A stretch of DNA of 64,000 nt from Hyphomicrobium_B sp001006785. GTDB lineage: Bacteria > Pseudomonadota > Alphaproteobacteria > Rhizobiales > Hyphomicrobiaceae. The notes under the pieces were generated by a model. It did no database searches. It was not told the origin of the DNA and saw nothing but the letters and a program-made list of their open reading frames with translations. Made by a program: the position numbers and the translations under genes. Of the stretch, positions 28,073 through 36,764 are shown in pieces (within the stretch, counting starts at the first letter, position 1; every line of letters starts with the position of its first letter). The stretch lies in contig NZ_CDHO01000001.1 of NCBI RefSeq assembly GCF_001006785.1, positions 558,001 through 622,000 on the forward strand, given 5' to 3'.

Positions 28073-28105
28073 CAACACCCGAACTTTGCTCAATTCCGGG
28101 TGTTG
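28073..28105. promoter_or_regulatory. Widely spaced 9-bp inverted repeat in the dacA/MFS divergent promoter region
   Basis: CAACACCCG (28073-28081) and CGGGTGTTG (28097-28105) are perfect arms separated by 15 bases, 90 bases before the MFS start. The surrounding gap (27861-28194) holds no gene. The site could be an operator for the MFS gene, whose product carries a MarR-like domain, or an mRNA hairpin. The regulator is not known. Confidence 0.45.
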
Positions 28106-28194
28106 AACGCGGATAACGCCGACGCGGCCGATCGCGTCGCATTCGGGATGTTGCCGGCGGAAGCCGCATATTGCTGTGAGGGACGTTCGACGGC

Positions 28195-30186
28195 ATGCAA
28201 AGTCCGACCGTGGAAAATTCCGATGACGCCCAGAGCGAAACGCGGCGTCGCCTCGCGATCTTCGGCGCCCTGGCGCTCGTTCTGCTGCTTGCGTCGCTCG
28301 ATCAAACGATCGTCTCGACAGCGCTGCCGACCATTGTTCGCGAGATCGGCGGCCTGTCGCATCTTTCGTGGATCGTCACGGCGTACCTACTCGCCACGAC
28401 TGTGGTGGTGCCGCTTTACGGAAAGCTCGGCGATCTTTTCGGGCGCCGGCTCATCTTGCAGGCGGCCGTCATCATTTTTCTGGTGGGGTCCGCGCTTTGC
28501 GGTCTCGCGCAAAATCTCCCCGAGCTGATTGCGTTCCGCATCGTGCAGGGCCTCGGCGGCGGCGGCTTGATCGTGACTGCGATCGCCGTGGTCGGCGACG
28601 TGGTGCCGCCGCGCGAACGTGGCCGATATCAGGGATTCTTCGGCGGAATTTTCGGGCTTTCGACCGTGCTCGGTCCGCTGATCGGCGGCTTCATCGTCGA
28701 CAACATGTCGTGGCGTTGGATCTTTCTCATCAACGTTCCGTTCGGGCTCGCTGCGCTGCTCGTGATAAACCGAACGTTCCGGCCGCACGCGCGCAAGGAG
28801 CGAGTGGAGATCGACTATGTCGGTGCGGGCCTGCTTGCGATCACGCTGACGTGCGTCGTAATCGTTACGAGTCTCGGCGCGACGCTGGCGCGGGAAGCGC
28901 CGGTCAGCCTGTTTGCGTTTTCAGCACTCGGCGTTCTCGCATTCGGGTGGTTCCTGTATGCGGAAACGGTCGTCCCCGATCCGCTGTTGCCGCTGTCGCT
29001 GTTCAAGGAACGTGCGTTCGTTATCGCGTCGTCGGTTGGTTTCATCGTTGGCATGGCGCTGTTCGGATCGATCACGCTGATGCCGGTTTATCTGCAGATC
29101 GTGCAAGGTCTCGATCCGACGAGCGCCGGTTTGCACATGACGCCGATGATGCTTGGCGTTTTCGTCAGCTCGGTCACGAGCGGCCAAATCATAAGCCGGA
29201 TTGGGCGCTACAAGATGTTTCCGGTGTTCGGTACCGGGTTGATGACGCTCGGGCTTGTGTTTCTTTCGAGAATGACGCTCGCGACATCGGCCGAGACGGC
29301 GTCGGTCTATATGTTGTGCCTTGGCCTCGGGCTCGGCATGGTGATGCAGATCCTGGTGATGTCGGTGCAGAATGCGGTCGCCTATGAGCAACTCGGCGTC
29401 GCGACCTCGGGGACGACGCTGTTCCGGTCCATCGGCGGCGCGGTCGGCGCGGCACTGTTCGGCGGAATCTTTTCCTTTACGCTACATCATAAACTGAGCA
29501 CTTCTGCGCCGCAGCTCGCCGAGATTACAAACGACCCCTCCGTCATCGCGGGCCTGTCGGACACCTTGCGCGCGACCTATCACACACTGTTCGTGGAATC
29601 GCTTCGGCCTGTGTTCATGACCGCGTCGGCGCTGGCGTTCGTCAGCTTTCTGCTGACGCTCGCCATCAAGGAAGTGCCACTCAGGACCAGCCTTGCTCCG
29701 GAGCCTGCGAACGATCCGCTGCAGATGCCGCGCGATGCGACATCGCTTGCGGAATTGCATCGCATCGTCGAGCGCAACACGTCGCGCGAAAATCGTTGGC
29801 GCGTGTACCAGGAGTCCGCGAAGAGCATCGGCTTGGCCGTCGAGCCGGACGAATATTGGCTGTTGGCTCGTATCGCGGAGCGCGGTGGCCGCGAAGTTCG
29901 CGCGGAACTCGAAAAGCGGCTTGCGATCGATGACGCGTATATCGCGCGATTGATCTCAGGACTGCTGGCAGCGGGACTTGCCACAGAGTCGGGAGACTCG
30001 ATCGAGCTGACGCATGAGGGGCGCGCCGCCTACGATCGTCTGCTGCGCCGGCGCGAGGATGATCTAAAGCACATGCTCTCGGAGTGGGACCGCAACGAGC
30101 ACCCCGAGGTTCGTGCTCTGCTTCGGGAGATGGCGAGCTCGTTCGCGCGCACACCTCCCGTGAAGCCGAGCGTCAAGCTAGCCTAG
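28195..30186 (+). CDS. DHA2-type MFS efflux pump fused to a MarR-like winged helix
   Basis: 663 residues from ATG. Residues about 18-500 form a 14-segment DHA2/EmrB-QacA transporter: LDQTIVSTALPTIVREIGG, WIVTAYLLATTVVVPLYGKL with GDLFGRR, and the motif C region GGFIVDNMSWRWIFLINVP. Such pumps export drugs or toxic metabolites using the proton gradient. After a linker at about 500-525, residues about 525-655 resemble a MarR-type DNA-binding domain (YWLLARIAERGG, YIARLISGLLAAGLA, ELTHEGRAAYDRLL). The helix-turn-helix would face the cytoplasm. The tail could sense substrate, bind DNA at the membrane, or be a structural relic. Its stop codon lies in a dispersed repeat. Confidence 0.9.
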   Translation: MQSPTVENSDDAQSETRRRLAIFGALALVLLLASLDQTIVSTALPTIVREIGGLSHLSWIVTAYLLATTVVVPLYGKLGDLFGRRLILQAAVIIFLVGSALCGLAQNLPELIAFRIVQGLGGGGLIVTAIAVVGDVVPPRERGRYQGFFGGIFGLSTVLGPLIGGFIVDNMSWRWIFLINVPFGLAALLVINRTFRPHARKERVEIDYVGAGLLAITLTCVVIVTSLGATLAREAPVSLFAFSALGVLAFGWFLYAETVVPDPLLPLSLFKERAFVIASSVGFIVGMALFGSITLMPVYLQIVQGLDPTSAGLHMTPMMLGVFVSSVTSGQIISRIGRYKMFPVFGTGLMTLGLVFLSRMTLATSAETASVYMLCLGLGLGMVMQILVMSVQNAVAYEQLGVATSGTTLFRSIGGAVGAALFGGIFSFTLHHKLSTSAPQLAEITNDPSVIAGLSDTLRATYHTLFVESLRPVFMTASALAFVSFLLTLAIKEVPLRTSLAPEPANDPLQMPRDATSLAELHRIVERNTSRENRWRVYQESAKSIGLAVEPDEYWLLARIAERGGREVRAELEKRLAIDDAYIARLISGLLAAGLATESGDSIELTHEGRAAYDRLLRRREDDLKHMLSEWDRNEHPEVRALLREMASSFARTPPVKPSVKLA

Positions 30187-30275
30187 AGCCTTTCCGTTTT
30201 TCGTTGAATCGCGGATCGGCTCTAGGTTTTTGTTTGGTCGTGCTTCCTATCGGAAAACCGGTTGAGCACTCTAGG
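30183..30275. repeat. Dispersed intergenic repeat element, copy 1
   Basis: CTAGAGCC (30183-30190) pairs with GGCTCTAG (30218-30225). After it comes a core CGTGCTTCCTATCGGAAAA running into CCGGTT (30239-30263), ending near ACTCTAGG. The core recurs with two mismatches in 25 bases at 38849-38873. The stop codons of both convergent neighbours are formed by the element's CTAG ends. It resembles the mosaic intergenic elements of rhizobia (RIME type); family membership is inference. Confidence 0.7.
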
Positions 30276-31140
30276 CCTTACCGATCTCGTTCAACGCTTC
30301 GACGTCGGCATCCGACAGGTCGATCGCGACGGAGGCGACGTTTTCCTCGAGATGGCGAACCTTCGACGTGCCCGGAATCGGCAGCATGTTGGGACTGCGG
30401 CGGAGGAGCCAGGCGAGTGCGATCTGGCTCGGCGCGGCCTTATGCTTCTTGGCGATGGTGTCGAGGCGCGAACCGGGTTTGGCGAGATCGCCCGCCGCAA
30501 GCGGGAACCACGGAATGAATCCGATGCCGTTCTGCTCGCAGAAGTCTAGGACGTCCTCGCTGCTCCGGTTTGCGAGATTGTAGAGGTTCTGGACGGTGGC
30601 GACCTGGAAGTATTTCTGCGCCGCCTGAATGTCCTTGACGCTGACCTCGCTCAGTCCAACGTGGCGAATGAGGCCTTCCGCCTGCATGGCTTTGATGACC
30701 TCGAACTGTTCGTTCTGCGGCGTTTTCGGATCGATGCGATGGAGCTGCCAGAGGTCGATGCGTTCGACGCCGAGCCTCCGAATGCTGAGAATGACCTGCT
30801 GACGCAGGTATTCGGGTTTGCCGAGCGGCACCCATGTTCCGGGAGCCGGGCGGAGCAAACCACCTTTGGTTGCGATGACGAGACCTTTATAGGGATGGAG
30901 GGCTTCGCGAATGAGGCGTTCGCTCACCTCGGGTCCGTAGGAGTCCGCCGTATCGATCAGGTTGATGCCTAGCTCGGGAAGGCGGCGGAGCGTTCGCAGG
31001 CTTTCCTCGCGGTCTTCGGGCTCTCCCCAGACTCCGGCGCCCGTGATGCGCATCGCTCCAAAGCCCAGCCTCACGACCGGCAAATCTCCGCCGATTGAGA
31101 AGTGTCCGGCCCGTTCGATCGTGTCCGCGGTCAATGCCAT
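30271..31140 (-). CDS. Aldo/keto reductase
   Basis: 289 residues from ATG with AAAGG 8 bases upstream; the frame extends 44 codons further without support. It has the family features of an NADPH-dependent (beta/alpha)8-barrel: LGFGAMRITG, NLIDTADSYG (catalytic Asp-Tyr region), VIATKGG (catalytic Lys), LWQLHRID (catalytic His), GLSEVSV, and LPIPGTSKVRHLEENV near the C-terminus for cofactor binding. It reduces aldehydes or ketones; the substrate is unknown. Its TAG stop lies in the dispersed repeat. Confidence 0.9.
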   Translation of the reverse strand: MALTADTIERAGHFSIGGDLPVVRLGFGAMRITGAGVWGEPEDREESLRTLRRLPELGINLIDTADSYGPEVSERLIREALHPYKGLVIATKGGLLRPAPGTWVPLGKPEYLRQQVILSIRRLGVERIDLWQLHRIDPKTPQNEQFEVIKAMQAEGLIRHVGLSEVSVKDIQAAQKYFQVATVQNLYNLANRSSEDVLDFCEQNGIGFIPWFPLAAGDLAKPGSRLDTIAKKHKAAPSQIALAWLLRRSPNMLPIPGTSKVRHLEENVASVAIDLSDADVEALNEIGKA

Positions 31141-31385
31141 CGGGATACCTTTCTGATCGGTATGAGTATTTGAGGGATTTTCGTCCGGCTTGATATAGGG
31201 GTGATGGGCTCGCTTTTGCAGAGCAGCAGGGGAAGCTTGTCGATTTGCGATTGTGTGCGGCCCGGACATCAAAACGGGCGCAATTTAACGGTCGCTTCAC
31301 GCGCTGGCCATAATCTCATTTGCATCAATGTCGAGTTTCCGGCACGTTTCGGTGATCTTCTGCCTCCGCGGCGGGACAGCACGCC

Positions 31386-31410
31386 GGAACGTAAACTTGG
31401 TGTGAACGTT
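31386..31410 (+). promoter_or_regulatory. EcfG-type general stress promoter (GGAAC-N16-CGTT)
   Basis: GGAAC at 31386-31390, exactly 16 bases, then CGTT at 31407-31410 match the known -35/-10 consensus of the alphaproteobacterial general stress sigma factor EcfG. It lies 63 bases before the L,D-transpeptidase start. The rest of the gap (31141-31472) shows no gene. Confidence 0.6.
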
Positions 31411-31472
31411 TAAGTTTGACGGGGGATGGGACGCGTGAGCGGCCTTCCTGCCTGTCTTCGGTAGGGCAACAC

Positions 31473-33137
31473 ATGTCGAGCGTGTCGGCGCTGGTGCGCG
31501 TCAGAAATTCCGCGATTTCAACTTTCGTTCTGGCTGCCGCCTTGGGCATTGCCGACGGAGCGGATGCACGCAATCGCGTTCGCGACGCGGAAGAGCCGCA
31601 GCAGGTGACGCAGCAGCAACTTTCCGGTCGGCCGGTCGTGGCGGTGGTCTCGATCAAGAATCAGCGCATCTCGGTCTATGACGCAAACGGTGACGCGATG
31701 CGCGCGCCGATATCGTCGGGTCAGACCAGCTATGAAACGCCGGTTGGCGTGTTCAGCATCCTGCAGAAAAACGAAGAGCATTATTCGAACATTTACGATG
31801 ACGCCTCGATGCCGTTCATGCAGCGGCTGACGTGGTCGGGCATTGCGCTGCATGCCGGTGCATTGCCGGGATATCCGGCGTCGCACGGTTGTGTGCGCAT
31901 GCCGTATGAATTTGCGCAAAGCCTGTTTCCTCTGACGCGGTTGGGTTTGCGCGTGGTCGTCTCATATGACGATGCGGCTCCTGCCGACATTTCGCATCCG
32001 TTGCTTCCCAAGCCTGTTCCGGCGGACGAGAAGGCTGTGGCGGTACCCGCGACGTATGAAAGAGACGCGAACGATCAGGAAGACCTGAACGTCTTCGAGC
32101 CCGACGTTTCGAAGTGGCCCGCCCGCGCCGCACAAATGCAGGCGCTCAAGGTTGTCGCATCGGAGAAGAGCCTGCTGGCTCAGACGGCGACATCGCTGAC
32201 GGAGGAACCGAAGAATGTCATGGACGAGAAGAAAGCCGTCCATGCCAAGGCCCTGAAGCAGTTGAAGCGTGCGGAGACCAGCAAGAAAGCTTCCGACGCA
32301 AAGGTTGCGCGGGCCGACAAGACGCTCCTTGACGCGAAATCCGATAAAGCGAAGGCGCGCGCTCAGGATCAAAAAGCCAAGGTCGATGCCGCGGCGAAAG
32401 TCGTGAACGACAAGTTCGATGCCGCGAAGGCCGCGGTCGAGGCAACGGAGAAGGATCTCGCGGCCGCAACGGCGGAGTGGACGAAGGTCGACGACGTCAA
32501 GAAGGCTGCGGTCGCGGTGATGCAGGCTGCAAAGTGGAAGATCTATCCGGTTTCGATCTTCATCAGCCGCAAGACGCAGCGGCTTTACGTTCGCCAGGCG
32601 AATGAGCCGGTATTCGATGCGCCGATTACGATCGCCAATCCGGACGAACCGATCGGCACGCATGTGATCACTGCCGTCGATTATACGGAACAGGCGAAGG
32701 ATCTGCGCTGGCAGGTCGTTTCGATTGCGCGCCGCTCGGCCGAAGAAGCCGATACGTCATCTTTCAAAAAGCGGCGCGTCGCCAATCTGAACTTCAGCGC
32801 GCCTGCGACCGATGCCGATCAGGCTTCGGCGGCGCTCGATCGCATTACTATTCCGCCGGAGGTGGCGTCGCGGATTTCGGGTTACGTCTGGCCGGGTTCC
32901 TCGGTCATCGTGTCCGATGAGCCGCTGAGTGTCGAGACGGGCAAAGCGACGGACTTCGTCGTCGTGATCAGCACCGAGCCGCAAGGCGCTCTCAAGAAGC
33001 GGCCGCGCAAGACGGCTCCGGCCTACGTGCGCGACGATCCCTACGATTACTACGACGACGGACGTTATGGCCGGTACGACCGTTATGATCGTTACGATCG
33101 CCGGTATCGCAAGCCGAACTTTTTCAACTGGTGGTGA
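31473..33137 (+). CDS. L,D-transpeptidase with a possible second degenerate YkuD domain
   Basis: 554 residues from ATG. A signal peptide (ISTFVLAAALGIADGADA) leads to a YkuD domain at about 60-170, with ISVYDANGD, ETPVGVFSI and the catalytic SHGCVRMP (Cys140). It would make 3-3 cross-links or anchor proteins to peptidoglycan in the periplasm. Residues about 210-350 are an Ala/Lys-rich coiled-coil-like linker. Residues about 355-500 look like a second YkuD fold (IFISRKTQRLYVRQ, FDAPITIANPDEPIGTHV) without the His and Cys motif. The C-terminus carries tandem Tyr-Asp-Arg repeats (YDRYDRYDRRYRK) ending FFNWW. An EcfG-type promoter lies upstream. Confidence 0.9.
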   Translation: MSSVSALVRVRNSAISTFVLAAALGIADGADARNRVRDAEEPQQVTQQQLSGRPVVAVVSIKNQRISVYDANGDAMRAPISSGQTSYETPVGVFSILQKNEEHYSNIYDDASMPFMQRLTWSGIALHAGALPGYPASHGCVRMPYEFAQSLFPLTRLGLRVVVSYDDAAPADISHPLLPKPVPADEKAVAVPATYERDANDQEDLNVFEPDVSKWPARAAQMQALKVVASEKSLLAQTATSLTEEPKNVMDEKKAVHAKALKQLKRAETSKKASDAKVARADKTLLDAKSDKAKARAQDQKAKVDAAAKVVNDKFDAAKAAVEATEKDLAAATAEWTKVDDVKKAAVAVMQAAKWKIYPVSIFISRKTQRLYVRQANEPVFDAPITIANPDEPIGTHVITAVDYTEQAKDLRWQVVSIARRSAEEADTSSFKKRRVANLNFSAPATDADQASAALDRITIPPEVASRISGYVWPGSSVIVSDEPLSVETGKATDFVVVISTEPQGALKKRPRKTAPAYVRDDPYDYYDDGRYGRYDRYDRYDRRYRKPNFFNWW

Positions 33138-33170
33138 TCACCGGAACTGGCGGCCGCTGATGAGCGGCCG

Positions 33171-33929
33171 TTAGCCTTTTTCCGAATCCCTTTTCAGCGT
33201 CGCGATCGCTTCCTGCACGGTCGTCATGAACTGGGCCGGGAAGAAGATCGTCGAGTTCTTCTCGGTCGCAATCTCGGACATCGTTTGCAGGGTACGGAGC
33301 TGTAAGGCGACCGGATGTGCGGCGATGATGTCGGCGGCCTCGCCGAGACGCATTGCGGCCTGGAACTCACCTTCGGCTCCGACGATTTTGGCGCGCCGCT
33401 CGCGCTCGGCTTCGGCTTCCTTCGCCATTGCACGCTGCATGTTGTCGGGAAGGACGATGTCCTTGATCTCGACGGCCGTCACCTGCGCGCCCCAGGGCTC
33501 GGTGTGCTCGTCGATCACGTTCTTGATCTGCTCGTTGACGTCGACGGTCTGAGCCAGAAGCTGGTCGAGTGAAAAGCGGCCGACGACCTTGCGCACGGTC
33601 GTCTGGCTGATCTGGTTGATGGCCTCGTAGACGTTCTCGATCGCGATGACGGATTTTTCGGGATCGCTGACGTTGTAATAAGCGACGGCTGCGATATCGA
33701 TCGAGACGTTGTCCTTGGTGATGATTTTCTGCGACGGGATCTCCATCGTCACCGTGCGGAGAGAGACGCGCTGCATCGTCTGGAACGGATTGAAAATCAG
33801 CGTCAGGCCGGGTCCGCGAACGCCCGCGAATTTGCCGAGCATGAAGACGACGCCCCGCTCGTACTGCCGCAGGATGCGGATCGCGCTTGCGAGATAAATG
33901 AGGACGGCGACTGCAATAATTAATCCCAT
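33171..33929 (-). CDS. Slipin/stomatin-like SPFH-domain membrane protein
   Basis: 252 residues from ATG with GGGAG 10 bases upstream. One N-terminal membrane segment (MGLIIAVAVLIYLASAI) precedes an SPFH domain: RILRQYERGVVFMLGKF, GPGLTLIFNPFQTM, MEIPSQKIITKDNVSIDIAA, VIDEHTEPWGAQVTAVEIKD. An Ala/Glu/Arg-rich helix follows (AMAKEAEAERERRAKIV). Slipins oligomerise at the inner membrane and organise microdomains. A partner NfeD gene, common for this family, is not adjacent. The MarC gene follows on the same strand upstream of it (gap 64 bases). Confidence 0.92.
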   Translation of the reverse strand: MGLIIAVAVLIYLASAIRILRQYERGVVFMLGKFAGVRGPGLTLIFNPFQTMQRVSLRTVTMEIPSQKIITKDNVSIDIAAVAYYNVSDPEKSVIAIENVYEAINQISQTTVRKVVGRFSLDQLLAQTVDVNEQIKNVIDEHTEPWGAQVTAVEIKDIVLPDNMQRAMAKEAEAERERRAKIVGAEGEFQAAMRLGEAADIIAAHPVALQLRTLQTMSEIATEKNSTIFFPAQFMTTVQEAIATLKRDSEKG

Positions 33930-33993
33930 CGCATTTCCACTCCCTGCTGTCGGCTGCAAACTAGGTGATTTCGCTCAACCGGGGAAGCACGGC

Positions 33994-34665
33994 TTAGTGC
34001 GCGCGGGCGAGTGTCGTTGCAATTGCGCCCTGCACGCCTGAGATCAGGATCTGGATGCCGATGCAGAGCAGCAGGAACGCCGACAGGCGCGTGAGGATGC
34101 GTGCGCGGGCGGGGCCGAGCAGCGCCACGAGGCGATCGGCGGACGCGTAGCAGATGGCAACGGCGAGCGAGACGACGATCGCGGCTGCCGATGTGCCCGT
34201 GTAGAATGGCAATAGGGCTTCCGTCGTCGAGGGGCGGCTGGCGCTCAACGCGATCGCGACGGAGATCGTGCCTGGGCCCGTGGTGAACGGCATCGTCAAC
34301 GGAAAGAACGCAATGTCGCTTTCGCCCGCTGCCGACGCCGCGTGATCCTGTTTGCGGTCTTCGTTTTCCTTGGGATCATAGAGCATGCCCCAGGCGCTCG
34401 CCGCGACGACGAGGCCGCCCGCGACGCGCAGCGCTTCGATGCTGACGCCGAAGAAGCTCATCAAGGATGCGCCGATGAGCAGCGACACCAGCATGACGAT
34501 GGCGGAGTAGACGGCGACGCGATATGCGAGCGTTATGCGTTCGGCATGCAGTCGTCCGATGGTCACCTGACTGTAGATCAACGCGCCGCCGATCGGATTG
34601 ACGATCGAAAACAGCGCCGGCAAGGCGACCAGGAAACTGCCGATCATGCCGTTGAAGATGTCCAT
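33994..34665 (-). CDS. MarC-family integral membrane protein
   Basis: 223 residues with six predicted membrane segments, the standard size for MarC (UPF0056). Typical stretches are FSIVNPIGGALIYSQVT near the N-terminus and FFPLTMPFTTGPGTISVAI in the middle. A charged cytoplasmic loop (DPKENEDRKQDHAAS) separates the halves. The family's function is unknown; the old link to multiple antibiotic resistance was not upheld. Confidence 0.93.
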   Translation of the reverse strand: MDIFNGMIGSFLVALPALFSIVNPIGGALIYSQVTIGRLHAERITLAYRVAVYSAIVMLVSLLIGASLMSFFGVSIEALRVAGGLVVAASAWGMLYDPKENEDRKQDHAASAAGESDIAFFPLTMPFTTGPGTISVAIALSASRPSTTEALLPFYTGTSAAAIVVSLAVAICYASADRLVALLGPARARILTRLSAFLLLCIGIQILISGVQGAIATTLARAH

Positions 34666-34745
34666 ATGCCCTGTTCGATCTCGAGTGGTCTATCCGAGCT
34701 TGCGCCCGGCAAGGAAGCCGTCTTCGTTCAAGCGGTGCGGGAGAC

Positions 34746-35192
34746 TTACCATGCGCTCGCGCGCTCGGAGCCGGAAAAGATTTCGTTCAAGCGGCGCTTG
34801 GTGGCCGCGCCGGTCGTCGCCGGGAGATTGTCGAGTGCGAAAAATCGTTGCTCCGCGATTTCGGCATTGGCTGCGGGGATTTCATCCTGGCGCCAATGCT
34901 CGACGATGAAGAGCACGACATGATCGCCGGGAAAGACGGCAAAGTTCGTGTAGATGCCGAAAAGGCGAGCCGGCTGCGTGATCGTCACGCCTGTCTCTTC
35001 GAGCAATTCACGACTCAACGCGCGGTCGATGGTTTCGCCGTGCTCGATGCCGCCGCCTGGGAAATGCCAGCCGGGGCGATAGCCGTGACGGATCAGCAAA
35101 ACCTCGGAGGCTTCGTTCACGACGACGGCTTGTGCGCCGAGCGTCACGAGATCGGAACGCGGGGAGAGAAACGATGCGAGGCGGAGCGGCAT
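34746..35192 (-). CDS. Nudix hydrolase
   Basis: 148 residues from ATG, two bases past the flavin monooxygenase stop, so co-transcribed. The frame extends far upstream inside that gene, but this is a shadow. The Nudix box is complete: GGGIEHGETIDRALSRELLE followed by ETGV, with the metal-binding Glu residues. Such enzymes hydrolyse nucleoside diphosphate derivatives. Substrate is unknown, although the operon suggests a housecleaning role tied to the monooxygenase. Confidence 0.92.
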   Translation of the reverse strand: MPLRLASFLSPRSDLVTLGAQAVVVNEASEVLLIRHGYRPGWHFPGGGIEHGETIDRALSRELLEETGVTITQPARLFGIYTNFAVFPGDHVVLFIVEHWRQDEIPAANAEIAEQRFFALDNLPATTGAATKRRLNEIFSGSERASAW

Positions 35193-35194
35193 GC

Positions 35195-36373
35195 TCAGAG
35201 CCTCCAGCCGTAGAGCCAATCGAAGCCCGCCATGACGCGCGCGGGCGGCGCGAGGCGCATCGTCGTGTTGCGCGCCAGCGCGGTGGCGCCAGCCATGTGA
35301 TAGATGCGGCCGTTTCTTTGTGATGCTTCCACGACGCGGCGCGCGCGCGGACGGCGGGCCTGCTCGTAATTCTGCAGCGATGCTTCGACGTCGCTTCGCC
35401 GGTCTGTGAGAGCCGCGGCCAGCGTTATCGCGTCTTCGAGCGCCAGCACCGCGCCTTGCGCCAGGAACGGCAGTACGGGATGCGCGGCATCTCCGAGTAG
35501 TGTCGCGCGGCCGGTTGACAAGCGTTCGAGTGGTGGCATCCGGTAGAGCGACCAGCATCGCCAATCGTTGGCTGTGGCGATGAGGGCTTGCAGCGGCGGC
35601 GCGTAGTCGCGAACTTTCTCGTGCACCGTTGCGGCCGAAGCCGATGTATCCCATCCGCGCTCGCGCATCGTGTCGTCGGCGATCACGACGAGGGCGATGT
35701 CGCGTCCGGCATTCACCGGATAGTGGACGACATGAGCGCCGGGCGCGAGCCAGATGTGCACGGCGTTCGGTGTGAATTCGGGCGCGAGATCGCCGGCCGG
35801 GATAACGCAGCGAAACGCGACTTTGCCAGCAGGCTGTGGAGAGGCTCCCGGTGCGATTTTATTGCGAAGGTTCGACCAAAGCCCATCGGCGCAGACGAGT
35901 GCCGAAGCTTTCAGCGTTTCTCCGCGCGTGCCGGTTGCCGTGATGCCGTCAGGCTCGGTGACGAACGAAGCGATTTCGATACCGGTGCGAAGATCGATCA
36001 GCGGATTTGCTTCGGCGCGTGCGCGCAGCGCGACGTGCAGATCGCGCCGGTGCGCCGTCCAATAAGGAGCGCCGTGCCGCTCCGCGATCCAGGTTCCGAG
36101 CGGCAGACGAGTCAGTTCGCGGCCGGTCTTGCCGTCTCGAACGCTCAGGACATCTGGCGTCGCGGCGTGAGCTTGCAGAAACTCCGCGACGCCGAGGCGT
36201 TGCAGAATGCGCGTGCCGTTGGGGCCGATTTGAATGCCCGCGCCTTCTTCGGGAAACGCTTCTCGGCGTTCATAGACTTCCGAAGCGATCCCGTGATTGG
36301 CGAGTGCGAGCGCGGTCGCCATGCCGCCGATGCCGCCGCCTGCGATTGCGACACGGAAATCATTCGCGCTCAT
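35195..36373 (-). CDS. FAD-dependent aromatic monooxygenase (salicylate/3-hydroxybenzoate hydroxylase type)
   Basis: 392 residues. FAD-binding Rossmann motif VAIAGGGIGGMATALAL lies at the N-terminus, a middle motif includes SALVCADGLWSNLR, and the second FAD motif is TLLGDAAHPVLPFLAQGA. The subgroup hydroxylates monocyclic aromatic acids with NAD(P)H and O2. It is the first gene of an operon with the Nudix gene. No ring-cleavage genes are nearby, so the substrate is open. Confidence 0.88.
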   Translation of the reverse strand: MSANDFRVAIAGGGIGGMATALALANHGIASEVYERREAFPEEGAGIQIGPNGTRILQRLGVAEFLQAHAATPDVLSVRDGKTGRELTRLPLGTWIAERHGAPYWTAHRRDLHVALRARAEANPLIDLRTGIEIASFVTEPDGITATGTRGETLKASALVCADGLWSNLRNKIAPGASPQPAGKVAFRCVIPAGDLAPEFTPNAVHIWLAPGAHVVHYPVNAGRDIALVVIADDTMRERGWDTSASAATVHEKVRDYAPPLQALIATANDWRCWSLYRMPPLERLSTGRATLLGDAAHPVLPFLAQGAVLALEDAITLAAALTDRRSDVEASLQNYEQARRPRARRVVEASQRNGRIYHMAGATALARNTTMRLAPPARVMAGFDWLYGWRL

Positions 36374-36415
36374 CAGACGTAGTGCCGGATGTGCGGTGCG
36401 CGGTTCATTAGACGA

Positions 36416-36658
36416 TCAGGCGGCGTCGGAGACGAGGCTGTTCTTCGGATCGCTCTCGTCGGCCTTGAGGCGCGGATCGTAGATGTAGAGCGTCGAGCAG
36501 TACGGGCAGAGGATTTGGTTGTCCTGTCCCATGTCGAGGTAGATGTGCGGATGGTCGAACGGCGCGCGCGCGCCCATGCAGTTGAATTCCTTGACGCCGA
36601 CGAAAATGCGCTCGGCGCCGACGTCGTTTGCGAAATGAGGGATCAGTGCTCCGGCCAT
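36416..36658 (-). CDS. Zinc-finger protein of the zf-CHCC/NDUFS6-like family
   Basis: 80 residues from ATG with AAAGGG 7 bases upstream. The Cys-His-Cys-Cys ligand set is visible: EFNCMGA, PFDHPHIYLDMG and ILCPYCSTLYIYD. This fold corresponds to the accessory complex I subunit NDUFS6 of mitochondria and its alphaproteobacterial homologues. A role in respiratory complex I or redox protein assembly is inferred from the family. Confidence 0.85.
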   Translation of the reverse strand: MAGALIPHFANDVGAERIFVGVKEFNCMGARAPFDHPHIYLDMGQDNQILCPYCSTLYIYDPRLKADESDPKNSLVSDAA

Positions 36659-36764
36659 GCGACGCCCTTTAGCGAATTGGAGATTTGCGGCGGCACCATA
36701 CCTTCTGGGCGCCGATGATGGTAGGGGAGATACCTCATCCTTAGAGAGAGTGGGCAGCGACGGC

